Below, one piece after another: positions 18,997-29,354 of a stretch of DNA of 64,000 bases. Position numbers and translations under genes: made by a program. Every line of letters begins with the position of its first letter. Position 1 is the stretch's first letter. The notes beneath the pieces are model-generated. The model was not told the origin of the DNA. It made no database searches and saw only the letters and a program-made list of their open reading frames with translations. This stretch comes from Diplonema japonicum (Eukaryota > Euglenozoa > Diplonemea > Diplonemida > Diplonemidae), in assembly GCA_964019335.1 (NCBI GenBank), contig OZ025702.1, positions 62,001 through 126,000 of the forward strand. The letters are read 5' to 3'.

Positions 18997-21080
18997 ATGT
19001 CTGGCGGTTCAGAGCTCACGAATGCTGCATTTGAGAAGTTCTCGGTGTTCATCAAGACGCCGTTCTGGTTCGAACTGAAGAAGAAGAAGATCCACGTTTT
19101 CAAGCTGACGGCCGAGGAGGTTCCTGTCCATGGTTTGTACAGCACGCCACGTGAGGCAAATGACAAGTCGAAGCTGGAACTGAACAAAGAGTCGTTCGAC
19201 GATGAGGTGCGTGCAGGCCCCTTTGAGTACGTGCAACCGGGTGTGCTGCTCAACTACAACACCATAGAGGAGTACAAGGCCATGGAACACAAGGTACTTC
19301 TCAGGACAAAGGCAACCGAGCTGTGGAACTCCATCCATTCTGGAGCGTGGCTCAACGACCCTGCAACCCTTCTCAAGTTCTACATCTATTCTTTCTCTGA
19401 CCTTAAAGCGTTTATTTTCAGAGGGCGCTCAATGCTCCCCACACTATCCCCAAAGACACCCATTCAGTGCGGTACCCTCATGGGCATCTTCACTGCCCTC
19501 AGTATTGCACAGGTGGCCTCTCTTAAGACGGCCTGCGACGCGAAACGAGGCATTGGCTCCGACGGCACTGATCCCACTTTCGTGAACAAACCCTTCTTTG
19601 TCGTGAAACTGTTGCCGGAGGACAAACTGGAGCTGGCTACCCTCTCAGAGCTGACGCCTGCAAACGCTGACAAGCTAGCCAAGGGAGAGATCATGGTGTG
19701 CATGGCCGACCCCTGCACAGCAAGCCACATGGGATGGCCTGCCAGGAACCTTCTCTTCGCCCTGGCATACCACTTCGGCTTCACGACCATAACGCTGCTT
19801 AGTTACAGAGACCAGATGGGATCCATTGAAGGATCGAAGGTTCAGAAGTACACAGTTACCTTACCGAAGAAGGAAGAAACCGCCGGCGGTGCAATCCCCG
19901 ACTGGGTGACCCCTGTGGGGTGGGAGGACGGGCGCAGCCCTGTCAACCTCTCAAAACTCATGGACTCGAAGCTCCTAGCGAGCGAGAGGTATGCATGAAT
20001 ATAACGATGAAAGCCAATACAGTGCTAACCTGAACTTGAGCCTCATGAAGTGGAGGATGCTGCCCAATTTGGATCTGGAGAAAATAGCGGCGCAAAAGTG
20101 CCTGTTGGTCGGGTCAGGCACACTGGGGTGCGGTGTGGCAAGGAACCTGATGGTGTGAATCTGAAAAGAACACAAAAAACCACCAACCACAGAAATGGGG
20201 CATCCACAACTTCACGATGATCGACAGGGGACAGGTGTCGTACTCCAACACCGTGAGGCAGTCACTGTTCGTGCACGAGGACGCGGTGGCGGGGAAGAAC
20301 AAGGCATTGGCGGCAGCAGACGCCTGCAGGAGGATACACCCGCTGTGCAAGGTGGACCATGTGGACATGTCCGTGCCGATGCCGGGACACATCGTGTCGG
20401 AGAGTGAGGAGGAAGCGGTTAAGGCCACATGCGAGAAGTTTGAAAAACTAATTGAGGAGCACGATGCGGTGTTCCTGTTGACGGACAGCAGGGAGAGCAG
20501 ATGGCTGCCGTCGATGTTGGGCACAAAGCACAAGAAGATTGTGATCAACGCAGCACTGGGGTTCGAGTCGTACCTGGCCATGCGGCACGGGTGCCCGGGG
20601 GGTGAGAGCAAACGGTTGGGATGCTATTTCTGCAATGATATCACATCGCCTGTGGACTCGTTGTCCGACAGGACACTAGACCAGCAGTGCACCGTAACCC
20701 GTCCTGGTGTGAGCGATATTGCTTCAGCTTTGGCAGTGGAACTGCTGACAGCAGTGCTATCGCACCCTGAAGGTATCTATGCACAGCCTCCAGGCAACGA
20801 AGGGCACTCCACGGGCGTGCTCGGCTGTGTCCCTCACCAGATCCGAGGGGGTCTCTACAGCTTTGACCAAAACCTCATCAGAGGTGACCACTTCCCTAAC
20901 TGTGTGGCGTGCTCCTCACGTGTTGTCGATATGTACACAGAGCAGGGCTTCCCTTTCCTCCTTAAGGTCCTTAACGATTCCTCCTACCTCCCTGAGATCT
21001 CGGGCATCACCGAGATGCTGAAGAAGTCCGAGGACCTCGACCTTGAATCTTGTTCTGAGGACGAGATCGACGAGGCTTAA
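18997..21080 (+). CDS. ATG7: Autophagy E1-like activating enzyme ATG7 (three exons)
   Basis: Exons 18997-19988, 20023-20152 and 20193-21080; 669 aa, the usual ATG7 length. Introns are 34 and 40 nt. The N-terminal domain begins [20 protein letters not shown]. The adenylation domain spans the introns: [20 protein letters not shown], the ATP-binding [18 protein letters not shown], then [23 protein letters not shown] and [16 protein letters not shown] are family signatures. The catalytic Cys540 lies in [13 protein letters not shown]. Zinc-type Cys pairs appear in LGCYFCND and NCVACSS. The C-terminal [11 protein letters not shown] tail resembles the usual acidic end. The enzyme activates ATG8 and ATG12 for transfer to ATG3 and ATG10 in the cytosol. 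CAAGTAG ends at 18987, nine bases before the ATG. Confidence 0.97.
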
Positions 21081-21442
21081 GGGATGTGAACGTGAAATCC
21101 TTTTGTTTTTTTTCAGAGGTGTGGGAAACCTTGCAAGCATGTATTAATATTTCTCAATAACAGGAGGGGGGGGGGGGGGGGGGGGGTGAACGGGGAAAGG
21201 ATAACTTTGTACACCACTGTTCCAAAAAAAGAAAAAGAAAAAAAGAGTGCAAAGGAGGGAAAAGAAATAAGAAATGGGTGGGGGGGGGGGGTTCTCTCAA
21301 TTTTTCTTCTTTTTTTTCTATTTAGGGGGAAAAGTAAAACACTCCCAGGGAAGCGGAAGGCGGGGGGAAAAGTGTGCAAAATGGAAGAAAGAAAAAACTA
21401 ACCTAAGAACACCCCCCCCCCCCCCCCCCCCCCCCCCCGCAG

Positions 21443-21596
21443 GGCTATGCTGGCAGGAAACGTTTCCGTTTCCATACTTTTCAAAATTCTTATGGAAACG
21501 CGTTTCCTTCTTAAGGAAACATAAGGAAACGTTTCCGTTTCCGTTTCCCCTTTTTTCAAAAAATGCATGGAAACGCGTTTCCATGCCAGCATAGCC
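21443..21596. mobile_element. 154-bp foldback/MITE-like element rich in GGAAACG(CG)TTTCC palindromes
   Basis: Ends are a perfect 13-bp inverted repeat, GGCTATGCTGGCA at 21443-21455 and its complement at 21584-21596. Inside are several short palindromes of the form GGAAACGTTTCC or GGAAACGCGTTTCC. A partial, diverged relative begins with the same AGGGCTATGCTGG at 57654. No coding capacity. Confidence 0.75.
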
Positions 21597-22202
21597 GTAG
21601 GGGGGGTCACATGGTCCTAAAAAACGTGGTTAAACGTGAAAAAAAAAAGTTTTTTAAAAATTTTCCCCTAAGGTAAAAAAAACCGCCCAATACCCTCCAA
21701 ATTAACCAAAAATCAAAATTCGCCGGATTAGAGCATTTCTGGGCACTTGTTAATACTTTATCTGTGTTTTTGAAAAACAGTGACCACGGTTTGGTACCTG
21801 AAATACAAACTTACCATCCTAACCTCGGGAAAATGATAGATATTCATCAGAAATGCCGCGCAAAACACAGAAAAGTTCACAATAAGACAGTACTCTGCCG
21901 TTCAAACGTTAGCGGCGTCCTAAAGAGCCGCGTTCAAAGGGTGGAACAAACCATGGTCAAATTCTAAAATTTTCAGAAAACTCAAAAACTACAGGGTGAC
22001 AACAGGCCAGGTACCAAACCGTGGTCACCAGTTTTAAAAATGCAAAATAATGCCTTGTAGGTGCCCAAAAGTGAAAAGTACCGGGCGGAAATCGATTTTT
22101 TGGTCGAGAAAGGGGCGTCTTACATGGTTCAAGCGGCTCCAGTGTTCTGCATTTCCGAATTTGAAAAAACCCACTTTACCACCCCCATGTGACCCCCCCT
22201 AC
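21597..22202. mobile_element. 606-bp element with 18-bp perfect terminal inverted repeats
   Basis: Left end 21597-21614 reads GTA, seven G, TCACATGG; right end 22185-22202 is its exact complement. Nested inside is a second perfect inverted repeat of 21 bp, GTGACCACGGTTTGGTACCTG at 21780-21800 and its complement at 22008-22028. The interior has no convincing protein. This is the structure of a non-autonomous DNA transposon or two nested ones. Target-site duplications cannot be read with confidence because the flanks are low in complexity. Confidence 0.75.
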
Positions 22203-22354
22203 CCCCCCGCAACCTATCGTGTTTCTTCTCTGGTCCTTCCCCTCGGTTCATTCACTTTCTTTGCGCATTTTTCACTACAAAACTAAGTTTAAAAACAAAA
22301 AAAGGGAGGGGTACACACATGGTATAAAAAGATAGACATAAAAAAAAAAAAAAA

Positions 22355-23324
22355 ATGCCAGTTCCACGCGTGTGTTCCCGCAACACTCCAGAGGTAGTAG
22401 TTCAAGGAAGAGATAGGCAACCGTACACCACAGGCTATTGCTGCGATGGGGAGCAAGTGGACAAGAGGGAGGGGAAGAACAGGTGGGGGTCCACGTGGTT
22501 CGAGTCGCAGCGAACAAAATCCGTGGAAAGAGAGAAAAGGGGCAAAGAACAAACGCGGGGGCTTCCAAGGGGGCAGGGAAACCGAAGAATGCCCTCCAAG
22601 AACATACCGCCGCACGTCCATCCCAACAGCCTCCCGGTCATCGTCAGCACCTAAGACGTCATACTCAGAGATATCAAGAAAGAAATGGCCGGGAAGGTAC
22701 AAGGATAGTGTTGCCGATCTGCAAACTGACTATTTTGCCACAACACTCGAGACGGTGCCGTCGAGCATCCACTCGCCTAGGTTCGGCGGCGGGAGGGTGA
22801 ACAGCAGGACAAAGCGGAACTACCCCCAAACACGACATGCCTCTCCTTCCCTCCGATTTCACAACAGAGAACCGGACCACCCTCGTAAAGGCCTTCGTGT
22901 GGCTGACATTCCCTTAGACACCGTCCTTCTCACTCATGATGTTCCTGATGCCACTTCGCGGCGGCCTAGACAAAGCCGCTTTGACGCGTACAGCATCCTC
23001 ACACAAGGGTATTGTGAACCTGACTCCCCCAGACCGGGGAAGCAGCAACGCTCTGGATCGCACCATTCTCAGGGGACGGTGGAGTTGCTAGGGGGGCGGA
23101 GGAGAAAGGTGCACCCGGAGTATGTTAAAGCTCACGTTCCTGAGATGCCCCGATCCATGCGGGGGGGGTCCCTCCATAGGCACCAACCCTGGCTGTCTTC
23201 GCACCAAACTCAACAAGCACTGGAGACCCCCTACACCCCTGTGGAACACCTAAACACATCGAAGAAAGTACACCGCTCCCGTAGCCACAGCAAAACCTTT
23301 TCCGATTTTGTAATGGGTTGCTGA
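22355..23324 (+). CDS. Basic, Arg/Ser/Gly-rich protein, probably two exons
   Basis: Preferred model: exons 22355-22393 and 22434-23324, 309 aa, removing a 40-nt intron GTAGTA...CACCACAG. The first ATG ends a 15-A tract, as in several other genes here. A simpler model starts at the internal ATG 22446 (MGSKWTRG, 292 aa). The protein is strongly basic and mostly disordered, with an Arg/Gly-rich start (RGRGRTGGGPRGSSRS), many Ser/Arg and His stretches and a Ser-rich tail ending in FVMGC. No domain is recognised. Nucleic-acid binding is plausible from composition alone. Confidence 0.6.
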
Positions 23325-23545
23325 TCCCATCCCCCCCCCCCCCCCCCCCCCCACTTTGTTGTTTATTGTTGTTATTAAAAAAAAAATATTATGTCTCTCT
23401 TTTTTTTTGTTGTACAAAAAGAACTACACAACTTGCTTTTAAAAAAAAAAGTTTTTTTTTTTTATTATTGGTGACCAAGCCCATACACCGCAGCCATGCT
23501 AATATAATACAGCAGCGAAAAAGAAAACAAGGAAAAAAAAAAAAA

Positions 23546-23989
23546 ATGTTTCGACCAATGAGGCGGCTGTGCTGTGCTGCAGGAAAGACGGTCTCGGCGA
23601 AGGAGAAGGGGCTCAAGCCCGTGCAGCCGGAGTACGAGACAGTGGACTACGTTAACATCGACATGAGACCACCGTTAAGCGAGGACAAGTTTGAATTGGA
23701 CTTAGAGAGGGCCAGGAGGAGGCTGATGTACCAAAGCGGCAAAAGAGGAATGCTTGAAATGGACGCACTACTGGGTACCTTTGGTCGTGCCCGCATCCCG
23801 GAATGGAGCAGAACGCAGCTCATGCAGTGGCATGACATCTTGAGACATTATGACAACGACCTCTACTGCTGGCTCGTCAGGAGAACAAAACTGGAAGAAG
23901 TTCCCTCCGATCTCACAAACTCACAGGTGTACCAAGACCTCGTGATGTATTCGCAAAATGAAGAACACAGAACTGAGATTCCTGAGTAG
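23546..23989 (+). CDS. SDHAF2: Succinate dehydrogenase assembly factor 2 (SdhE/Sdh5 family)
   Basis: 147 aa. The N-terminus MFRPMRRLCCAAGKTVSA is Arg-rich without acids, like a mitochondrial presequence. The core reads RARRRLMYQSGKRGMLEMDA, matching the family signature with the RGMLE motif, followed by a helical bundle with WHDILRHYDNDLYCWLV, the counterpart of the D-x-D/E-(L/I)-Y-x-W segment. Members promote covalent FAD attachment to the succinate dehydrogenase flavoprotein in the mitochondrial matrix. Size matches the family. The ATG directly follows an A tract. Not linked to its neighbours by function. Confidence 0.88.
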   Translation: MFRPMRRLCCAAGKTVSAKEKGLKPVQPEYETVDYVNIDMRPPLSEDKFELDLERARRRLMYQSGKRGMLEMDALLGTFGRARIPEWSRTQLMQWHDILRHYDNDLYCWLVRRTKLEEVPSDLTNSQVYQDLVMYSQNEEHRTEIPE

Positions 23990-24683
23990 TATTTTTCTTT
24001 TAAGTGTTTCTATTTTATTTCGATCTGTTCAAAAAAAAAAAAACACCCCCCCCCCAGGCTACACGGGAGGCGTTACACAATGGGTGCAGATATCTATCTG
24101 GCTGTCGGGATTCCCTGCGGCTGCTACTGTGTTTTCGTTATCTGCTTGATTACCGCCGTTGCGAATGAGTGGGTTTAGGGGAAGCCGTGGTGCGTGATGA
24201 GAGGAACAGATGGGGGGGGGAGGAAATTTGTCCCCCTTTTTTTTTTTCTCTTCTTTTCTCTTTTTCTTTTCTAAAAAAAAAAAAAAAAAAAAGTTGCTGG
24301 TTCCGCCCCTCAGGGGGGGTGTATGGGTCTTAAAAAATTTTTTTTTTAAGATCTGTGATCCACCTTGTTTTTTTTTTAATACCGAGAAGGAGAAGGGAAG
24401 GGACAATTAGAAAGAAAAAAAGACAAAAACCACCCCCCCCCCCCCCCCCCCTCTTTCCACCTTATTTCGCCGTTTGGCCAAATCTTTTCTGTTTTCACTT
24501 CGCTTTCTCAAAGTTTAGTTTTTCCTCTTTTTTTTGCCGGGGTGGGAGGGGGGGAGTATTTCTCCTTGATCGCATGATCCAATTACAGGATATTATAGTT
24601 ATGACCTTTTTTTTTCTCTTTTTTTTTCCCCCACTCCAAAACCCAACACAGCACACACACCCCTCAAAAAAAAAAGAAGAAAA
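23990..24683. other. Homopolymer-rich spacer
   Basis: Contains A, C, G and T runs and a short segment near 24297-24345 (CCCCTCAGGGGGGGTGTATGGGTCTTAAAAA) that vaguely resembles the end of the 606-bp element at 21597. No gene seen. Confidence 0.55.
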
Positions 24684-25178
24684 ATGAAATCAGCACAGCT
24701 ACAACTATGCATTGCAGTACTTGTGGTGCTGTCGGTCGTCCCTGTCTGCGAGTGCATCAACGCCAAGTGGAGCGGGAAGATCCCAAAAGGGGGTTTTTCT
24801 AAAAAGGCGAGAATGGATAATGCCCGCAGGAACGGGGAAAAATATGAAGACAAATACGAAAGCAGCTCTACAGGAACGGCAGGGGGGTGGTGGGGAAAGT
24901 CCGCACGTAGAGGAAAGCCTTTCGGACCGAGCGGCATCGGCTTGGCAGTTTTACTGGGGGGGCTTTACATCTTGTACAACACTGGAGCCTTGAACCGCTT
25001 TGCTGCGATGGTACGGGGGTACAACCTGAACAGGATAACGGATAAAATAATGGGGAAGAAGACAAAAAAAACAAGGCTTTCCTCAGCAAGGGACAGGGCG
25101 CAAAACGAAAATGCAGCAGAGCTAGACGATGCTACCAGAAGACGACGAATCCATAGGTACGCCAAATCGGAAACATGA
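24684..25178 (+). CDS. Small secretory-pathway membrane protein, 164 aa
   Basis: The N-terminus MKSAQLQLCIAVLVVLSVVP followed by VCECINA is a good signal peptide with cleavage near residue 24. A basic and Gly/Ser-rich region follows (SKKARMDNARRNGEKYEDKY). One membrane segment lies near residues 92-110 (SGIGLAVLLGGLYILYNTG). The C-terminal 50 residues are Lys/Arg-rich and probably cytosolic. So it is a single-pass type I protein of ER, Golgi or surface. No family recognised. The ATG sits in an A-rich leader. Confidence 0.65.
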   Translation: MKSAQLQLCIAVLVVLSVVPVCECINAKWSGKIPKGGFSKKARMDNARRNGEKYEDKYESSSTGTAGGWWGKSARRGKPFGPSGIGLAVLLGGLYILYNTGALNRFAAMVRGYNLNRITDKIMGKKTKKTRLSSARDRAQNENAAELDDATRRRRIHRYAKSET

Positions 25179-25293
25179 AAAAAAAAAAAGAGTATTTTTT
25201 TTTTTACCACCCCCCCTTAATTTTTTTCTCAGCCCCTTCAAAAAAAAAAGAGAGAGGGGAGGGTTGGACGGGCAAAAAAAAAGAGGAAAAAAA

Positions 25294-25636
25294 ATGAGTG
25301 GGGTAGATATGTCATTGGATGAAATAATACAAAAAAGTAAGGTGGTTCCGACACCACCTCAGATACACCCTATTGGTGGTGGGCGGGGTCTGCCTATGGC
25401 AGGACTCCCCACAGGAGGGAACATGCAGATGAACACGCCACTGTGGGTCCCCCCTGCAGGACGGGGGAACAAGCTCCGCGGGGTGCCATTTCAGCAAAAT
25501 ATGGGGCAGAATATAAACATAGTAAGCGGACCAGGCGGGCTGCAGTTTCAGAAGAACATGCTCGGGGGCGCAGGGCCGGGGGTACTAGGGTTGATGGGGG
25601 GTGCTATAATCCCTCAGGTACTTTTTTTTTTTTTTC

Positions 25637-25670
<34 letters not shown>

Positions 25671-26241
25671 ACAGCAAGCGGCGTTGCCCATGGACGCTAT
25701 GGTTCCACCACCACCTCCACCACCACCAAGCAACGAGTTTCTAGCCAACAATTTGCTTCAAACAGCTGGTCAAGTAGCAGCCACAATGTCCCTGATGGGC
25801 AACACCCCGCCTGGGTTCGATGGGTTGATGCAAAATATCTCGAGCATATCAAATAACAGCAATCCCGAGGACGTCATGGGTGTGGCTAATATGGTGGCGC
25901 AGTTGGCGGACAATACATTAAACGGTGGTGTGGGTGTGGGTGGTGGTGGGGGGCTGCCGCCTACCTTCATTAAGGTTCCAGGGGCGACACGTGTGGAGAA
26001 GGTTGACCCCCGGGCAATCAACCTTTCCGGTACGGGGAAGAAGGTGCGTGACGACGTTGCAACTCTTGTTCGTTCCCACAACAAAGCCACAGCCCTTGCA
26101 GCCGCCAGAGGCATCCCCCTCCCTACCCTCGCTGAGCAGAGGAAGAAAATTGTCCGCGAAAAGCAACTGCAAGAGAGCGCTCCCATGAAAGGCCCGACAC
26201 CCAGCCCTAAAAAGGTATTTTTAGAAAATGAAGGGTTAAAA

Positions 26242-26281
<40 letters not shown>

Positions 26282-26337
26282 AGCCCCGGATCTTGCTGAA
26301 GCACCGTTTTGACCGCCTTAGAGGGATATCGTCATGA
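25294..26337 (+). CDS. mRNA-export adaptor-like protein with UAP56-binding motif (three exons)
   Basis: Exons 25294-25617, 25675-26214 and 26284-26337; 305 aa. The N-terminus MSGVDMSLDEIIQKSK matches the UAP56-binding motif (MDMSLDDIIK) of ALYREF and UIF, which brings the helicase UAP56 to mRNA for nuclear export. The rest is Gly/Pro/Asn-rich and disordered, with eight consecutive Pro, and a Lys/Arg-rich C-terminus. Intron 1 (57 nt) is a T run followed by an A run and is in frame without a stop. Intron 2 (69 nt) is mostly A; splicing gives the basic ending PRILLKHRFDRLRGISS. If intron 2 is retained the protein ends at 26244. No RRM is seen, so it is closer in plan to UIF than to ALYREF. Confidence 0.65.
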
Positions 26338-26539
26338 TGCGGAAAAGGGGGTGTTGTCTGATTTGCTATCCCCTTTTTTTTTCTTTTTTTTTTTGGAGGG
26401 GGATATTGAAATTTTCGACTTTTTTTTCTGGGGGTGTTGTGTGTTATGTGAATTGCCCCTTTTCTTTTTTTTTTTTCTTCTTCTACCCCCCTAGCCCTTC
26501 TCCTGTGTGAGGAGGAGAGGAGGGCCAACTATTTTAGTA

Positions 26540-26573
<34 letters not shown>

Positions 26574-27243
26574 GACTTGAGTTTTCAAAGAAGGTACAAA
26601 ATCAACCACCCCCACCCCAGATTTTGAGAAAGTACAAGAAAATGACCCCAACTTATTATTGGAACAAAAAAAAAGTAAAGAAAAACAGCTAAAAACCTTT
26701 CATGTGAAAAGAGAAGGGGGGGGGGGGGGGGGGGGGCATACAGGGGAAGAATAAGCCCGACAACAGTTTTAACCGTCCCAACGGAGAGAGTTGTGAAACT
26801 TCAACAAGGAGGCATAGAATGCAAGAATAGTAAACACAAACTAACCCGCACGTGAGACATGGGTAGTCCGAAATTCCTTTGTTTCCCCCAAAGGTAGGGG
26901 TGCAACGTTGTTGGGGTGTTAATTTTTTGTACTTTTTTTTTGAAAAAAAAGTTTTTGAAAATTTAGTCGAATATTGTACTTTCGCCCCCCCCCAAAAAAA
27001 AAGAAAACAAAAAGAAAACGAAAAAGAAGAAGAAACAAAAAAAAAACCCCCCCCCACCCCCAACACACACCAAATATAAGAGGAATGAGAGTGTGTAGTA
27101 GCCGGGGGAAGGAAAAAAAAAAAATCCATTGCGAGAAAGGGGAAAAAAAAAAGTTGTGTCGATCTTGCACTCAATCTTTTTTTCTTGTTCTGCATGGTTT
27201 CCTCAAAAAGAAAAAAAAAGGGGGGGGGAAAGAGGGGGAAGAA
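26338..27243. other. Homopolymer-rich spacer
   Basis: A, T, G and C runs with short normal stretches near 26800-26920. TTTTTTTTT-GAAAAAAAAG near 26932-26951 can fold into a hairpin. No gene found. Confidence 0.55.
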
Positions 27244-27879
27244 ATGACAAGTTCGGTGCAAGTCCGAAGCGCGGCAGTACCAAGGTACGTGGGGGAGGAG
27301 TTATCGGTCTTCGAAGAAGAGACAGGAAAAAGGTGCAAAGTGGTGCTGAAAAAAGGTGTGTTGTACATGAGAATAGCGAAGCTAAAGGGGTATTTGGTGC
27401 ACCATTTTGGAATACCTGCAAATGAACAAATTCTTCGTTTTCGTGGGAAGGTTCTAGGAGACGGCGAGAATGCAGGCGAAGCAGGGCTGCATCACGGGTG
27501 CACTATAGAAATACACCGCTTGCGTCTTGACGCACACCGATCTGTCAGCGAAGCGTCACATGACCACGGGCGTTGCTTCTGCCCTCACTGCCATGGTGGC
27601 TTCCAGTCAGACAGTACGCATCACCGCCCTGCCGCCCAGCCCCCCGCACCTTCTAAGATCCAGACAGCAACCTCCAAGCTACACGACCTTGAGGCCGCCT
27701 ATGCAGAGATCGTTAAAAACCAAAACTGGGTCCTCCAAGGTGCAGACGACAGCCAAGCCCACATAATTCAATCTGTTACCTACCGCGATCTTAATCCGCT
27801 TCCCGCAGCATCCCCCGCCCCTGACCCGCGCACCTTCGAGTCCAATAGAGTTTCCCCTGTTCGGAGGCAGCCTTTCTAG
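27244..27879 (+). CDS. Ubiquitin-like domain protein with His/Cys-rich linker
   Basis: 211 aa. Residues about 15-100 look like a beta-grasp ubiquitin-like domain: KVVLKKGVLYMRIAKLKGYL, then FGIPANEQILRFRGKVLGDG and LHHGCTIEIHRL, the last two aligning with the Q..L.F.GK.L.D and L..G..I.. strands of ubiquitin. There is no C-terminal diGly, so it is a Ubl domain inside a longer protein, not a conjugated modifier. A His/Cys cluster (HDHGRCFCPHCHGG, about residues 105-120) may bind zinc. A short coiled coil and Pro-rich tail follow. An adaptor to the proteasome or to p97 is possible but not shown. Confidence 0.7.
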   Translation: MTSSVQVRSAAVPRYVGEELSVFEEETGKRCKVVLKKGVLYMRIAKLKGYLVHHFGIPANEQILRFRGKVLGDGENAGEAGLHHGCTIEIHRLRLDAHRSVSEASHDHGRCFCPHCHGGFQSDSTHHRPAAQPPAPSKIQTATSKLHDLEAAYAEIVKNQNWVLQGADDSQAHIIQSVTYRDLNPLPAASPAPDPRTFESNRVSPVRRQPF

Positions 27880-27885
27880 AATCTG

Positions 27886-27918
<33 letters not shown>

Positions 27919-28007
27919 TTGTGTTTTTGTGTCCCCCCCCCCTTTTTTTTCTTCATTCATTGAAAAGAGAGGGTGAGCGCCACACAGGTCGGGGGAGGGG
28001 GCCAGCG

Positions 28008-29252
28008 ATGGAGTGTCCCACCCCCACATCGCCGTACCCTGTCACACCGTACGGGACACCTCTGGCACAGTGGGGCTCGTCTGGGTACCCTGCTGCGCAG
28101 GAGCTGTTCGTGATGAACGACAGGCCTGGCGAGGTGCTGGAGATGGTGCAGAACGAGATGATGGACACAATTGGAACTATGAGCGCGGAAGCGGCAAGTG
28201 CAGCTGGAAGGCCGTCGGAAACGACTGTCAGTGGCACACCAAGCACAGGGCAGGGCTCATCAAGCACACGGCAGAGTTCATCAAACACAGGGCGGGGTAC
28301 TAGTATAGGGCAGGATACAGAGGTGGCAACAGCAAGGACAACGACAACCGGCGAATTGTCGCAAGCTGCTTCTGTGCTGAAAATGCAGCAGACGTACACA
28401 CAGGCACCGGATATTGTATTAGGCACCACAGGGACAGGGACAGGGACGCTGTCTTCCTTCGCGGCAACAAGGAAAACGACATTGCAGGGAAACCCCGGCA
28501 CGACAGTGCTGGAGGAGCTCCACACCCAGGTCCCCGAGATCACTTTCGGAACGATGACAGGGTCGCAGTCGTCGCGGCACACGCCTCACGGGACACCTGC
28601 CGCAGTGCTGGAGATGATGCTGACCCAGCCACCACGCACTCGGAAGTCTGTCAGCAAGCTGCGAGAGCAAATCGAGGCATCTTTGCGACTAGAGGGGGAC
28701 AACGGTGTACGCGCCATGCACGGCGTGTGGCGTAGGCTCTCTGATGGCATCACAGCACGGCAGGCGGCGAAGCTGCGCGGGCGGCACAAGGCCATGCTGC
28801 TGAAGGGTATTAAGTTGATGGAGGCAAAAAACATGAACAGGACTGTTGCGAAATACTTTTACTCTTGGAAAGGGTGGAAATTAGTTAAGGCTGTCATCCA
28901 CCCTACACCGCCGAAAATGGCCTATGACAGATTTGAAGTAGAGCTCAGAGCCGAAACCATGCGGCGTGCGGCTTACCCTTACTCTCCAATGAAGCAGGCA
29001 CAGTGCGCTCCTGCTGCGCATTCGCCGCAAGCGCAACCCCCTCTCATCACGGAGGACGATGTCAACGCCCGTGTCACACAGCTGCTCGAGGCGGTGAGGA
29101 ATAAACACCGGCCTTCCTCCCCTACTACTGCCGTAGAAAGAGCTGCCACGAACAGATCCATGCCCAGCATGCCTAGCTACAGACAGGTTTCCCCGGTGCG
29201 CAGCAAGGATGCCAGCCGCGTGCATCGTACTTACCGCTCGCGACTGCTGTGA
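28008..29252 (+). CDS. Ser/Thr/Gly-rich protein with basic helical domain; function unknown
   Basis: 414 aa from ATG 28008 (MECPTPTSPYP). Residues 40-215 are low in complexity, with imperfect repeats of the type GTPSTGQGSSSTRQSSSNTG and TGTGTGTLSS. Residues about 220-310 form a basic helical domain (KLREQIEASLRLEGDNGVRA, then WRRLSDGITARQAAKLRGRH and KYFYSWKGWKLV) with the widely spaced W/Y pattern of centrin-binding Sfi1-type helices, though only one or two units are present. The tail is Arg/Ser-rich. A cytoskeletal role is possible. The next gene starts 102 nt downstream. Confidence 0.7.
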   Translation: MECPTPTSPYPVTPYGTPLAQWGSSGYPAAQELFVMNDRPGEVLEMVQNEMMDTIGTMSAEAASAAGRPSETTVSGTPSTGQGSSSTRQSSSNTGRGTSIGQDTEVATARTTTTGELSQAASVLKMQQTYTQAPDIVLGTTGTGTGTLSSFAATRKTTLQGNPGTTVLEELHTQVPEITFGTMTGSQSSRHTPHGTPAAVLEMMLTQPPRTRKSVSKLREQIEASLRLEGDNGVRAMHGVWRRLSDGITARQAAKLRGRHKAMLLKGIKLMEAKNMNRTVAKYFYSWKGWKLVKAVIHPTPPKMAYDRFEVELRAETMRRAAYPYSPMKQAQCAPAAHSPQAQPPLITEDDVNARVTQLLEAVRNKHRPSSPTTAVERAATNRSMPSMPSYRQVSPVRSKDASRVHRTYRSRLL

Positions 29253-29354
29253 AATATGGACACCCCCTTCCTTGCCCCCCTCCCCCCCTTATTGTAATGT
29301 ACGTTATTATTTCCATGCCCACCTTCCAGCACCACCCATCACAGGCATGTTGAT

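Larger units (their letters stand above)
21081..22354. other. Spacer occupied by nested inverted-repeat elements
   Basis: After G and C runs at 21163-21187 and 21410-21439, a 154-bp foldback (21443-21596) abuts a 606-bp element (21597-22202), both listed separately. No coding frame inside shows protein-like composition. An A run of 15 ends the spacer just before the next ATG. Confidence 0.7.
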
